DNA of 64,000 bases. Origin: Phialophora verrucosa. Lineage: Eukaryota; Ascomycota; Eurotiomycetes; Chaetothyriales; Herpotrichiellaceae. The notes beneath the pieces were generated by a model. The model had not been told where the DNA came from, did not search any database, and was given only the letters and a program-made list of their open reading frames with translations. The DNA lies in the NCBI GenBank assembly GCA_002099365.1, contig MSED01000004.1, forward strand, positions 2,480,001 through 2,544,000, written 5' to 3'. The position numbers and the translations under genes were made by a program. Position 1 is the stretch's first letter, and the number at the start of each line of letters is the position of its first letter. Shown here piece after piece: positions 32,277 to 43,129 of this stretch.

Positions 32277-35200
32277 ATGATGTCCACGAGGCCTTTGGGC
32301 CGCTTGGGGTCGCGCTTGGTAAGTGCTTTTGCATCATGCCCGAGCCCTTGCTCGCATGCCTGTCCTCCTGGCCTCCAGATGACCACTGCAACAACCCAGT
32401 CTCCGCAGAGCCTCTTGCCTTTGTTTGAGTCTCAGCTAATATGTCACCTACGTCTAGGGAGCCAATGTCTCATCTGTCAGTCCTCTATCTGTATCGAACC
32501 GGAAGCGGCAAACCTAGCTAACGACCGTGCTCAGGCTCTGCGGATGCCCAGGATGGGATACGCTACCGTCTCCGATGATCCTCTGAGCAAAAATAAGTCT
32601 TCCCAGTATAAGCCATTTGGTGCACCATCCTGACAGCCGGATACAGGTCGAGATGACGAATTGGGAAAAAGGCCACTACATCAACTATAAGTGAGTTCAA
32701 GATCGCTTCAAACAGCTGGGCCAAACTGATACGTGGTGTAGGAAAATGTCAGAAAATCTGGCGATCGTCCGCAGCAGACTCAACCGGCCGTTGACCTACG
32801 GCGAGAAAATCCTCTATTCGCACTTGGATGACCCTCACGGCCAAGACATCGAACGTGGAGTGTCATACCTCAAGCTTAGACCTGATCGAGTTGCTTGTCA
32901 AGATGCTACCGCACAAATGGCCATTCTTCAATTCATGTCCGCTGGGATGCCCTCAGTTGCGACCCCGACTACCGTTCACTGCGACCATTTAATCGAGGCT
33001 CAGATTGGTGGAGAGAAGGATTTGAGCAGAGCGAAGGACATCAACAAGGAGGTCTATGATTTCTTGTCCTCCGCTTGCGCCAAGTACAACATTGGTTTCT
33101 GGCGACCGGGCTCGGGCATTATCCATCAGATTGTCCTCGAAAACTACGCTTTCCCCGGTGGCTTGATGATCGGAACAGATTCCCACACGCCGAACGCTGG
33201 CGGTCTCGGTATGGCTGCAATCGGTGTTGGTGGTGCTGATGCCGTCGACGTCATGGCCAATCTTCCCTGGGAACTGAAAGCACCCAAGTACATTGGTGTC
33301 AAGCTAACCGGTGAAATGTCTGGCTGGACTGCTCCCAAGGGTGAGGAAGCTACAATTGCATTGCCGCTCGTTTAATGCTGACCTGTACCTCAGATATCAT
33401 CCTCAAGGTGGCAGGCATATTGACTGTAAAGGGCGGCACCGGAGGTGAGTATCTTTATTCCCCTCTACATTGGGATAGCTCTCTGACAATATCCAGCTAT
33501 TGTTGAATATCATGGTGAGTAGAGTCGCTCTTTGGTTTTCATGTTTCCCCAGAGCGATCGTCATTACTTCTCGGAACCGGTTTTCGACTTTACCTTCTGG
33601 ATCGATCAACATTGCGGAGCAACTGTCGTGGTTCTCGGACTGGTCTCCTGGAGACACCATCATTCCTTCAGGTCCTGACTAGAGGCCACGATTCTGCCCT
33701 GGGCTGGATGTGTCAACTCTAGTGCACCGACATGGTTCTGCCGAGTATTACAAGGCCCCTAAAGAGAAGGATCCGGCCAATTGGCATGAACAGCACAACC
33801 AGACTAGGTAAAAGTGGACAAGAGGCGCGGCCGCGTTGCCAGCGGACGAATACGGTGCAAGAAGTCGCCAATAAGCCAATCAACTTGCGAATGATGGCAG
33901 GGGCGGAAAAAGCACATTACTGTGCCATGCGTAGGCACGCCGCCAACCGCGCAAGCAGTTAAAGGATAGATTGCGCTGGACCAGGACACTTTGCTCTTGG
34001 AGGCCGCCGTTCAGGGGGACACCGCCGAAACATACCGTGCTGAAAGATGCCTCCCAGATGACCGCCCCCAAAGTACTCTGGGCCGTCGCCTTGTCGACTT
34101 ACAGGCAACCATCAGCATCACCGACAACGATTGACAGAGATCACTGGCCTGGCTACCTCTGGAAGCAATCTCGTCAACCACACTCTTTCCTTTTCGAGTT
34201 CTCGGACGGCCTCCGAAATCTCAATCCTTTTCGGCCGCGTCGATTCTAAGAGCACTGTCACTGTTGATTTGTTTGTTGCTGGTTAATCGATACTAACATG
34301 CGTCACTAATCAGGTCCTGGAACCAACACTTTGTCTTGTACCGGCATGGGGTAAGTTTCACTGACTCTCCTTGAACTTCCGATACTGACGTTTTCGCAGC
34401 ACTATTTGCAACGCATGAGAAACCCCTCCTCTCGTCTCCACGCGGTCATGCTAACCATATCCACAGATGGGTGCTGAAATTGGAGCAACTACGAGTTTGT
34501 TCCCCTTCAACGACCGCATGTACGACTACCTCGCTGCTACTAAGCGTGGGGCAATTGGCGACTTCGCTCGCCACTACGCCGCAGAGCTTCACGAGGATGA
34601 GGGTGCTGAGTACGACCAGCTCATCGAGATCAATCTTTCAGAGCTCGAGCCGCACATCAATGGGCCCTTCACCCCTGACTTAGCCACCCCCATCTCCCAG
34701 TTCAAGCAGGCAGTCAAAGACAACAAGTGGCCTGAGGAGCTCAAGGTTGGCCTCATCGGTTCTTGCACGAACTCTTCGTATGAAGATATGTAAGTGCTCA
34801 CATCCATCTCATTATTCGTCCAGAAATGATACTAACTTACCGGGACTTAAGGTCTCGCGGAGCCTCGATTGCTCAGGATGCTATGGATCACGGCATCAAG
34901 GCCAAGTCGCTCTTTACCGTTACACCGGGTTCAGAACAAATCCGTGCCACGATCGAACGGGACGGTCAACTCAAGACCTTTGAAGAGTTTGGCGGAATTG
35001 TCCTTGCCAATGCCTGCGGCCCTTGCATCGGGCAATGGGACCGTCGAGATGTGAAGAAGGGAGAACCCAATTCGATCATCTCGTCTTACAATCGGAATTT
35101 CACCGGCCGAAACGACGCGAACCCTGCTACGCATTCGTTTGTTACATCTCCGGACCTGGTCGTTGCCATGACCATTGCTGGCACCCTCAATTTCAATCCT

Positions 35201-36078
35201 CTTACCGATACCTTGAAGGACAAGGATGGAAACGAGTTCAAACTCAAGCCACCAACCGGTGACGGTCTACCGAAGAACGGGTATGACCCGGGCCAGGATA
35301 CCTAGTAAGTCTCCCCCAAAGCCCTAATCCCGAAACAGGATTTGTATGCTGATAACAGGACAGCCAACCACCGCCTGAGGAGCGCTCTTCGGTTCAAGTT
35401 CAGGTCTCTCCAACCTCCGACCGTCTCCAAGTCCTCGAGCCGTTCCAAGCATGGGACGGCAAAGATTTCCTCGACCTGCCTATCCTCATCAAGACCAAGG
35501 GAAAGACCACCACTGATCATATCTCCATGGCTGGTCCCTGGCTCAAGTATCGTGGTCACCTCGATAACATCAGCAACAATATGTTGATCGGCGCCATCAA
35601 CGCCGCCAACGGCGAGGCCAATAAGGTCAAGAACTTCAAGACTGGCGAATACGATGCTGTGCCTGCTACTGCGCGTCAGTACAAGAAGGATGGGATCAAA
35701 TGGGTTGTCATCGGCGATTACAATTACGGTGAAGGTTCCTCGCGAGAACACGCTGCCCTCGAACCCCGACATCTCGGTGGCATTGCCATCATCACCCGAA
35801 GCTTTGCCCGTATCCACGAAACCAACTTGAAGAAGCAAGGCATGTTGCCCTTGACCTTCTCTAACCCCGAGGATTATGACAAGATCAACCCCGACGACAA
35901 GGTCGATCTCTTTGTGACTGGCCTAGAAGTCGGCAAGCCCTTGATCATGAAAGTACACCCCAAGGATGGAGAGCCATGGGACTGCGAGTTGTCCCACACA
36001 TTCAATGCCGGCCAAATCGAATGGTTCAAGAACGGTAGTGCTTTGAACACCATGGCCAAGAGCCACCGCGGAGAGTAA
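32277..36078 (+). CDS. ACO1: Mitochondrial aconitate hydratase, 11 exons
   Basis: This [4Fe-4S] enzyme of the TCA cycle converts citrate to isocitrate in the matrix. Reconstructed exons are 32277-32318, 32535-32596, 32637-32690, 32742-33340, 33394-33444, 33497-33514, 34314-34350, 34400-34412, 34467-34789, 34852-35304 and 35364-36078, giving 788 residues in one phase. The N-terminus MMSTRPLGRLGSRL is a matrix presequence. Substrate and cluster motifs are present: CDHLIEA, GTDSHTPNAGGLG, SCTNSSYED, NACGPCIGQWDRR and GDYNYGEGSSREHAALEPR. The first three exons are the least certain: intron 1 is 216 bp and intron 2 only 40 bp. Intron 6 is 799 bp, exon 8 is only 13 nt, and the next intron starts with GC. 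The upstream CCAAT/HapX elements suggest repression in iron starvation. Confidence 0.96.
33515..34313 (+). other. Oversized aconitase intron with coding-like segments
   Basis: This intron is 799 bp where the others in the window are mostly 40-90 bp. It has a normal donor (GTGAGT), branch site (ACTAAC near 34292) and acceptor (AATCAG), and removing it restores EYHGPGTNTLSCTG. Inside are sense-strand open segments of protein-like composition at 33683-33811 (for example HGSAEYYKAPKEKDPANW) and 33970-34134 (for example DQDTLLLEAAVQGDTAETY), separated by stops and in different frames. I recognise no family. It could be an inserted and decayed gene fragment or a nested gene. Confidence 0.6.
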
Positions 36079-36733
36079 AGGACGGAGAAAAAATCAACAT
36101 GCAATTTTGTGTACAGGATGCAAGGTCAGCTGGGTCACCATCAACGACACAATCATGGGCAACTCATAATAGCCTCCGATACAGATGCTGGGGATGTCTG
36201 TCGAACAGGTCGAGGTCCAGTGTCGATTACGTCGGGTAGTGTGCCATGGTGGGTGGGTAGCACGATGTTATGTATTTTCCGTAGCGAGTATACCAATGCA
36301 CCAGGATTGTCATCGTTCCAAGCAGACGGCATCGATGTGATCTCAGCAGCCTTGTGGCAGTTTGTGTCAGCCTGCTGAAGCAGTAAAGCCGATCGAACCT
36401 CGGCACAAAGAAGAAAGCGGATTGACAATCCGACGTTCAATACTGGTTGCGAGATGAATGCGCCGTATCTTCCATCACTGCCCATATATGTACCTGGACT
36501 CTCTTGATTTGAAATTCATCTGGGCGACACAAACTCCTCGGCATCTAAGTTCTTCTCTTCTGGATGCGTGATTCTCCGCCTCGTTCCACTCAAGCGTGAC
36601 TTGACTCAGAACCCCGTCCGGTCCGACCAACTTCGACCAGAGTCGTAGCATAGTTCGCCGACGATCCTCGACACTACCGGACCAGGACCAGGACCAGTGT
36701 ATGCGAGACGTGGGGAAATAGATCCGCGAGTAT
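36079..36733. other. Intergenic, aconitase 3' flank and promoter of next gene
   Basis: No supported gene or RNA. Short frames only. Confidence 0.5.
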
Positions 36734-38349
36734 ATGCGAATTCAACCCCGCGGCCTGCGACTCATCCATAGATCCACGCTCATATCGCGACCACACACGG
36801 GCGGCATGGCGCAGAATTTGCCTCATCTCCCGGACTGGGAGCAGGTCAGTTCCAATATCATCCGGATACTGGGCGGCAATCCTAGCAAGGTGAGTGCAAG
36901 TCTCGGTCTCTTGGTTACGGACGTCTTGTTCAGTCTAGGGTTGGTACCCATGATGATTGTGATCCTTGTCTCGCCTCCACTTGGGGAAGGGAATGCAGAA
37001 GAGGAAGAAGGGCTGTTTTGTATTTACTGAGGAGGGCTCCGGTGGAGGAGGGAGGAGTGATCTGACTGTCTACCCTTGCTGTTTTTGTTCCTGGGGACTT
37101 CAATCCCTTTCTGCATGCATCACCGCTCGCCCTACCATGTCTCTTTTCCACGACGTCCTGTTTTTAACTCACCTCACAGTTCACTCTCCAAGGCACGAAC
37201 ACGTACCTCCTCGGGTCGGGATCGTCGCGCATCCTCATCGACACCGGTGCCGGCGAGAAGAAATGGATCGACACCGTCCGCGCGGTCCTCAACTCCACGA
37301 CCGCACAGCCACTCCACATATCTACATGCCTCCTGACGCACTGGCACCACGACCACCTAGGTGGTGTGACCGATTTGGAACACCTCTCCGCCGAACTGAG
37401 CCCCAGCCACGAAATGAAAGTGTACAAGAACCTGCCCGCCTGGAATCCGGACTCCCTGATCGACCCGTCCCGCGTGTACGACATCCACGACGGCCAGAAA
37501 TTCTCAACCAGCGGGACGAACGGGAGCGGGGACCAAGCCTCCTTCGAAGTCCAAGCCATTCACACCCCGGGACACGCGAAAGACCACATGGTCTTCCAGG
37601 TCACGCGGTCGCCAGACCCCTCTGAGATCGGCGCCCTCTTCACGGCTGACAACGTCCTCGGGCACGGCACCGCCGTGTTTGAAGACCTGCAGCTCTATCT
37701 GCAAAGTTTAAACGTGATGAAACGATGGGTCATCGACGCGGTGGCCGCGCTGCAGCAGCAGCAGCAGCAGCAGCAAGACACCACGCAAAACGGCATTTCG
37801 GATTCGAGTTCGAGTTCGATTTCGGGGGGCCCGAACTCGTCCGCCCACACCGGCGGCGCCGATAATGCCTCCGTCTCAAGCACGACCGTCAAAAGAGCAT
37901 ACCCCGGCCACGGCCAAGTGATCGACGACGCGGTGGCCAAGATCGACGAATACATCACCCACCGACGCATGCGCGAGGACGAGGCCCTCAACGTGCTGAA
38001 ATACGGGACCGTCAAACCGCCGCATTCGACCGTGCCGGTCGTGCACGACTCGATCACCAGAGAGGGGGAGAGCGAGGGCGAGGGCGATGATGCCCCGGTC
38101 CTGGACCCGGACGCCAAAGCAAAGTCAGGGACCGTGGCAGGAGCGAAAGAATTGATCGCCGGCAAAGAATGGGACAGCATGGAGATGGTGAAGGTGATTT
38201 ATCGGCATTATCCCGAGAATCTGTGGGAACCGGCGGAGAAGGGCCTGCTGATGGTGCTGGAGAAGTTGAGGAAGGATGGCCGGGTCGTTCGTGTCGGGGA
38301 GGAGGGGGGGAGAGGGAGATGGCGAGTTAGTGAGAAGGCGACGCTTTGA
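36734..38349 (+). CDS. Metallo-beta-lactamase-fold hydrolase, LACTB2-like
   Basis: This is a zinc hydrolase of the LACTB2 type. The human member is a mitochondrial endoribonuclease, and fungal relatives include polyketide-releasing thioesterases. Exon 1 is 36734-36889, the intron is 290 bp (36890-37179) and exon 2 is 37180-38349, giving 441 residues. The join restores GNPSKFTLQGTNTYLLG, the canonical family start. Metal motifs are THWHHDHLGG, HTPGHAKDHM, FTADNVLGHG and the late PGHG (PGHGQVIDDAV). The first 24 residues before the second Met (36806) are basic and resemble a mitochondrial presequence, and either start is possible. A polyglutamine run of eight (CAG repeats at about 37753) and a Ser/Gly-rich insert interrupt the domain near residue 250. 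A second acidic insert lies near residue 345. The C-terminal winged-helix-like LACTB2 region is present. No PKS gene lies nearby, so a housekeeping role is more likely. Confidence 0.9.
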
Positions 38350-38990
38350 GGTTGGGAATCCATTGAGATGTGAGAGAAGATAAGACGAGATGGAAGGGGG
38401 GAAGCGAGTGTCGAGTGTCGAGTGTCGAGATGGTCTTCCCGGTGACACTATATGCATAGAGTTATTGCACACCAGCCCAGCCTACCGAGTACCTCACATC
38501 TCCCGACTCACCACTGGAATGCCCAATGGTCGAGTTGGGCTGGAGAACGGATGAATGTATGCGTAAGGCTATAACCAATACTCTGTACGTGTAGCTGTAC
38601 CTGTACTCGGGTATCTATGTATACATCTATGTATCTTTCTAGCAGCATCTCTTCAACGTCGAGACCATGCCTCCGGTCCGCGGCGGCGTGGTTGAGTGAT
38701 CGCTCCGTCTTTTCTCTTATCTTGCTCTCGAAATCGTTGCAACCACCACCACCACCCCTCGTCCTCGTTCGCTCATACCTCTCGCGCCTTCGAAACTTCC
38801 CAGTCATGCACATAAAACCTGCGGATCCAAAAAAGAAGGCAGAAGAAAGGCTCCGTGCTAACGCCAGTGCTATGCTCAATCGACAGGGAACCCAAGAACA
38901 CAAAAATATTCACATCAGAAACATCCACCCGGCAGTCCGTGCTCTTTCCCTAGCCGGCACGAAACTCGTTAAAACACGCAACGCAGCAGT
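38350..38990. other. Intergenic between two convergent genes
   Basis: This holds the 3' flanks of the LACTB2-like gene and the leftward 82-residue gene. It contains a short tandem repeat (annotated separately). Frames on both strands, up to 166 codons, are judged UTR or chance. Confidence 0.5.
38406..38429 (+). repeat. Tandem repeat, 7-bp unit GAGTGTC x3
   Basis: Three perfect copies of GAGTGTC plus a partial fourth lie 57 bp after the LACTB2-like stop codon. It is a minor microsatellite in the 3' flank. Confidence 0.9.
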
Positions 38991-39305
38991 TCATCTCCGC
39001 GTTTCGGGCGGCACCCACATTTGCGACCCCCTCTTGTTGCTGTTTGTCGAGCTGTTCGAATTGCCAGTGCTATTGGTCGACATGGTTGGACTGCGTGCGT
39101 CGGAGGCGCCCGTGTAAAAGTACTCTCCGTCCTGGTACACGGCGCCTGTCGTGAACGTGCTTCTGTTCTTGCGGCGAGCGTATTTCTGCTCGAGGCGGTA
39201 GAGGTCGAGTTCTGCAACGGGTGGTCAGCATGAGCACGTCCATTGTGTGAGGAGTTCGCTGGGCGCGAAGGACTCACTTGCTTGGAGCTTGTCGAAGAGG
39301 CCCAT
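38991..39305 (-). CDS. Small conserved-looking fungal protein, 82 aa
   Basis: Two exons (39278-39305 and 38991-39211) are separated by a 66-bp intron (GTGAGT..CAG). The product begins MGLFDKLQAKLDLYRLEQKY, then ARRKNRSTFTTGAVYQDGEY, then a Ser/Asn/Thr-rich stretch and a basic end WVPPETRR. From memory, short filamentous-fungal proteins with this start (MGLFDKL, then YRLEQRYTRR) exist, but I know no function. It has an amphipathic basic N-terminal helix, no signal peptide and no membrane span. The join is supported by phase and by the continuous helix. It is too short and split to appear as a single long frame. Function unknown. Confidence 0.75.
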
Positions 39306-40906
39306 CTTGGACGACTTGAATGAGAGTTTCCGCAAATGGGTGGACGAAACGAGGTTGTGTGTTCGGCGGGAGCAAGTCCGTTTTTGATGCCGTAGCCGTG
39401 CAGCACCAGTTACCGTCAACGTAAGCTGATTCCTTTCCGATGCTGGGCCTAGGGAGGAGCCCCTTTCGAATACGAGCAGCGCCGCGTTCAAGCGCTTGCG
39501 GATGGGAAGTGCGAGTGCTGGCTGTCCTTGAACTGGCTCTCTTTGTCTCCGCGACCAAGAGGGATACTGATAATGCGAGGTTCCTGATATCTTGTTCGGA
39601 TACTTCGGTCCCTGGCGGGGAAATGTTTCGAGAAGGGGTGAATGTCGATCGGATAGCGGGGGCCCGGGTGTATTCTTATGTGGTAGGTGTAGTAGTACGA
39701 GTGCTCTGGTCAGATGAGCAATTTATTCGGACTTTGGGAAAGCTGACGACCCGTGCAATGCGGGACCCCGTAACTGAACTGCCTCGTGCGCGGGAAGCGA
39801 TGGGATGGGATGGGATGTCTTGTGCACGGGTTGAGTTCGTCCGGAACCTTCGCGATTGCAGCACCTAATGCAACCTCTTTGGATCTGAAACGAGCGGACA
39901 GCTGCAAGCGTGCAGTAGTTTGGGTGCGGAGGCTATTCGAGATGCGTGTGCACTTGCGCTGAGAAATGCAGGTAGAGAGCGACTGATCGTGTTGTCTAGT
40001 GAGTGTAGGTATCCTCGTCGCCGGCAGCGAGAACGGAGTAAAGAGAGTGGGAGTCGCTTTGGCTTATGAGCAGCTCGAGCACGAGGAGAGCGAAGTGGAA
40101 CGCATGCCTTGCAAGAAAAGGAGCTGCCGGCGCAATCTCTTCGGGCGTGGTTTCTAGGGTTTAGGTGGGTTTAGTTAAGTCTTAGGGCCGCTTGGCCTGT
40201 TAACCATGGCAATGGGGAGCTTAACTAGCGACCTCTCCCTCCCACAGTCTGGCTAAGAAAGGAGCCTAGCCCTGCGCTTCCACTGCTTCTAGCCTCGATG
40301 ATGGGATCGCTTCCATGGAGGTCTCGCACATGAAGAAGTCTGAGACTGCGATGGAGATTGAGATTGAAGTTGAGATGCGAGCTCCTGTCTATCTTCACGA
40401 TATCAACCCATATGTATCCAACACTGGAGCTCCCCTTCAGCTGGAGTCTCAACCATCAACACTCTTGCAGAGGCATCAAGCATTTTGTGTTACACAGTAA
40501 GGAGGAGACTTCCAGGACCCCACCGAGGCTGCTCTCGCTAAACTTCATCAAGCTGTAGGGGCAGTCTGCAAGTGGGCATCTCCAGCGCCACGTGCGAAGC
40601 CAACATTCGCGCCCCCTGGTCGCTGTCCACGCCAGAGCCTGGTTCATCATCTCGCTTCCCGAGTAACCTTTAGGGAATGATTTCTGGACAACCGAATCCG
40701 TCGGCCCCATCGTTCGCAGCTTTGGCCGCGCGGGAATCATGACACCGGCTTCGGGATATCTCGTTGGAAGATCGGTAAAGACAACAGAAACGGCTCTCTT
40801 GGAGCATTTCGACGCGTTCGACTATCCCCTTACCGACAACTGCTCAGTCGGATGGGGTTAGGAGCAACTGCAAGCAGAGTGATGGTCTTTTATCTTCAAT
40901 TTTCGA
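39306..40906. other. Intergenic, no supported gene
   Basis: This is the promoter side of the 82-residue gene and the 3' flank of ATM1. Frames at 39440-39868 (+) and 40456-40740 (-) have no recognisable content. No repeats of note. Confidence 0.5.
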
Positions 40907-43129
40907 TCAGGTCTCCTTTCTCTCAATCTCACGTTCCTCTTCCAGCTCTTTCTCAAGCGTCATATCTTGCCCGATGGAAACTTCTTGGGCTGCCCAGAGG
41001 TCCGCATAGAGACCGTTCATGGCGAGCAGCTCGGCGTGATTGCCTTGCTCGACCACTCGTCCCTCCTTGAGCACGAAGATGATATCGCAGTCAAAGATGG
41101 TCCGCAACCGATGCGCCACAAACACACTTGTTCGAGCTTTCTCCTTCAAGATACTGTTGATGTTTTGCAGCAGCGTCTGCTCGGTATAGGTGTCAAGCGC
41201 CGACGTTGCTTCATCGAAGAATAGCAGTGGTGGATCCTTCAAAATGAGTCGCGCAACAGCAAGCCTCTGCTTCTCGCCACCAGAGATCATCATGCCCCGT
41301 TCGCCCACCATGGTATTCCATCCGGCGGGCAGACGTTCGATGAGATCGGCAATGCGTGCTCGTTGAGCAGCTTTTTTGACATCATCCAGCGAGGCATCAA
41401 TCTTGCCATACCGGATGTTGTGCTCGATCGTGTTGTTGAACAGCGGTGTATCCTGCGGGACTACGCCGATGCTCTCCCGTAAACTGTCAAGACTGACTTC
41501 CTTGATGTTTTGCCCATCGATCAGGATCGTCCCCGAATCGGCATCGTAGAAGCGAAACAGCAACCGGAGTATAGTCGACTTCCCACAGCCACTGGGTCCG
41601 ACAATCGCAACCTTCTTGCCCGCAGGGATGGTCATGGTCAAGTTTCTCAGGATCATCCGATCAGCGTGATAGCCGAACGTAACGTCTTGGAACTTGATCT
41701 CACCTCCCTTGGCCAAAGCGAGCGGCCGCGGATTCGCAACCTCCTTGACGGTCACATTGACCTTCTGCAAATTGAACAGCGTCTCCATATCCAAGAGAGA
41801 TTGTCGGAGTTCTCGGTATACCGAACCCAAGAAATTCAGTGGTACTGATAGCTGGAAGACGAGTTGATTGACCATGACTAAATCTCCAACCGTCAGTGCA
41901 CCACTTGCCACCCCGTTTGCCGCCATGTACATCATGGCTGCCAGAGCACCCGAGAAGATTACATTCTGACCCGTGTTCAAGAAGGCCAAGGAAGTGGTGA
42001 CCTTGATCGATGCATCCTCGTATTTCTTCAACGCCGCATCATATCGGTTGACCTCGAACTTCTCGTTATTGAAGTATTTGACAGCCTCATAGTTGATCAG
42101 AGTGTCAACGGCAACGGTGGCCCCCTGGTTATCCGCGGCGTTGGCCTGCTTGCGGAACTTGGTCCTCCAAGACGTCGTCGTGATGGTAAATGTAGAATAT
42201 GCCACCATAGTAGCCGCCGTAATAGCTGCGAATTGCGCGCCGTATTGATATGTCAGAATGCCGCAAACCAGCGAGATCTCCAGCACCGTAGGGAAGATGT
42301 GAAACAGCATCGAGGTCAGCAGGAAGCTGATACCCTTCGTACCCCGATCCAGCGCTCTTGTCAGTCCACCAGTTTGCCTTGACAGATGAAAGTTCAGGTC
42401 CAACCGTAGCAGATGTGCAAAGACATTCTTGGCCACGTTTCGTATGGCTTTCTGGGCAACGCTGGCAAAGACGGCATTCCGGAGCTCTTGGAACAAGGTG
42501 GCCCCAATGCGAGTCACGCCGTATGCGACGATCATCGAGCCTGCCACCGTCCAGGCCGTGCCGCCCACGGCCAAGAAATCAATGTTCATCGAGTCCACGA
42601 TGCTCTTAAAGTAGAAGGGGACGTTGACATTTAAGATCTTCGCCCCGACCAAGAGTGAAAGCGCGCCACCGACGCGAAGTTTCGTGCCCCAATCGCCCTT
42701 TGGCCACAGATACTGGACCATCTCCCTCATGATGGCCAGATCAATTTTCCGCTGCTCCTTGTTGGAAACCACCTTCTCCGACAGCAGAGCTTCCTTCTTG
42801 GGCGCGCTTGGGGCAGCTTTGAGCGGCTCGGGATTCTGCAGAGACTCTGGCTTAGTGACATCTGACGTGTCTGACCTCGCTGCAGGTGCTTCGGCTAATT
42901 TGACGCCTTGTACGGTCTTCTTCAGCCCATCATCTGGTCCGGCGGCGACCTGTATAGGCCTCTTCTGCTCATCTTCGCGTCTACTGAACGCTGAGTGTGC
43001 GAAAAGCCGAACCCCCGGTCTCACCGCCGCATGGCGCCCTAGGCGGACCAGACGGGCAGAAACGGGATACAACGACTGTGAGAGCGTGCGCCTCCCGCAC
43101 GGCACCGGGAAAAGTGTTCGAGACAGCAT
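40907..43129 (-). CDS. ATM1: Atm1, mitochondrial ABC exporter for Fe-S assembly
   Basis: This half-transporter (ABCB7 family) of the inner membrane exports a sulfur/glutathione compound needed for cytosolic Fe-S proteins and iron sensing. It is one uninterrupted exon of 740 residues. The Arg/Ser-rich N-terminus (MLSRTLFPVPCGRRTLSQSL) is a mitochondrial presequence. The membrane domain (about 130-440) carries the family text QYLWPKGDWGTKLRVGGALSL, FFHLSRQTGG-type LNFHLSRQTGGLTRALDRG, and FEVNRYDAALKKYE. The nucleotide-binding domain has GPSGCGKST (Walker A), the Q-loop VVPQDTPLFNNT, the signature ISGGEKQRLAVAR, LLFFDEATSALD (Walker B) and the H-loop VFVAHRL. The start is the first ATG giving a full presequence. 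No CCAAT/HapX motif matching the consensus was found upstream. Confidence 0.97.
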   Translation of the reverse strand: MLSRTLFPVPCGRRTLSQSLYPVSARLVRLGRHAAVRPGVRLFAHSAFSRREDEQKRPIQVAAGPDDGLKKTVQGVKLAEAPAARSDTSDVTKPESLQNPEPLKAAPSAPKKEALLSEKVVSNKEQRKIDLAIMREMVQYLWPKGDWGTKLRVGGALSLLVGAKILNVNVPFYFKSIVDSMNIDFLAVGGTAWTVAGSMIVAYGVTRIGATLFQELRNAVFASVAQKAIRNVAKNVFAHLLRLDLNFHLSRQTGGLTRALDRGTKGISFLLTSMLFHIFPTVLEISLVCGILTYQYGAQFAAITAATMVAYSTFTITTTSWRTKFRKQANAADNQGATVAVDTLINYEAVKYFNNEKFEVNRYDAALKKYEDASIKVTTSLAFLNTGQNVIFSGALAAMMYMAANGVASGALTVGDLVMVNQLVFQLSVPLNFLGSVYRELRQSLLDMETLFNLQKVNVTVKEVANPRPLALAKGGEIKFQDVTFGYHADRMILRNLTMTIPAGKKVAIVGPSGCGKSTILRLLFRFYDADSGTILIDGQNIKEVSLDSLRESIGVVPQDTPLFNNTIEHNIRYGKIDASLDDVKKAAQRARIADLIERLPAGWNTMVGERGMMISGGEKQRLAVARLILKDPPLLFFDEATSALDTYTEQTLLQNINSILKEKARTSVFVAHRLRTIFDCDIIFVLKEGRVVEQGNHAELLAMNGLYADLWAAQEVSIGQDMTLEKELEEEREIERKET

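Noticed and set aside
35302..35838. 178-codon minus-strand frame
   Set aside because: Antisense to the last aconitase exons, whose protein is certain.
37695..38180. 161-codon minus-strand frame with a Cys run
   Set aside because: The Cys run is only the complement of the CAG repeat in the LACTB2-like gene.
38508..38903. 131-codon minus-strand frame
   Set aside because: Lies in the 3' flank of the 82-residue gene; Gly run and repeats, no domain.
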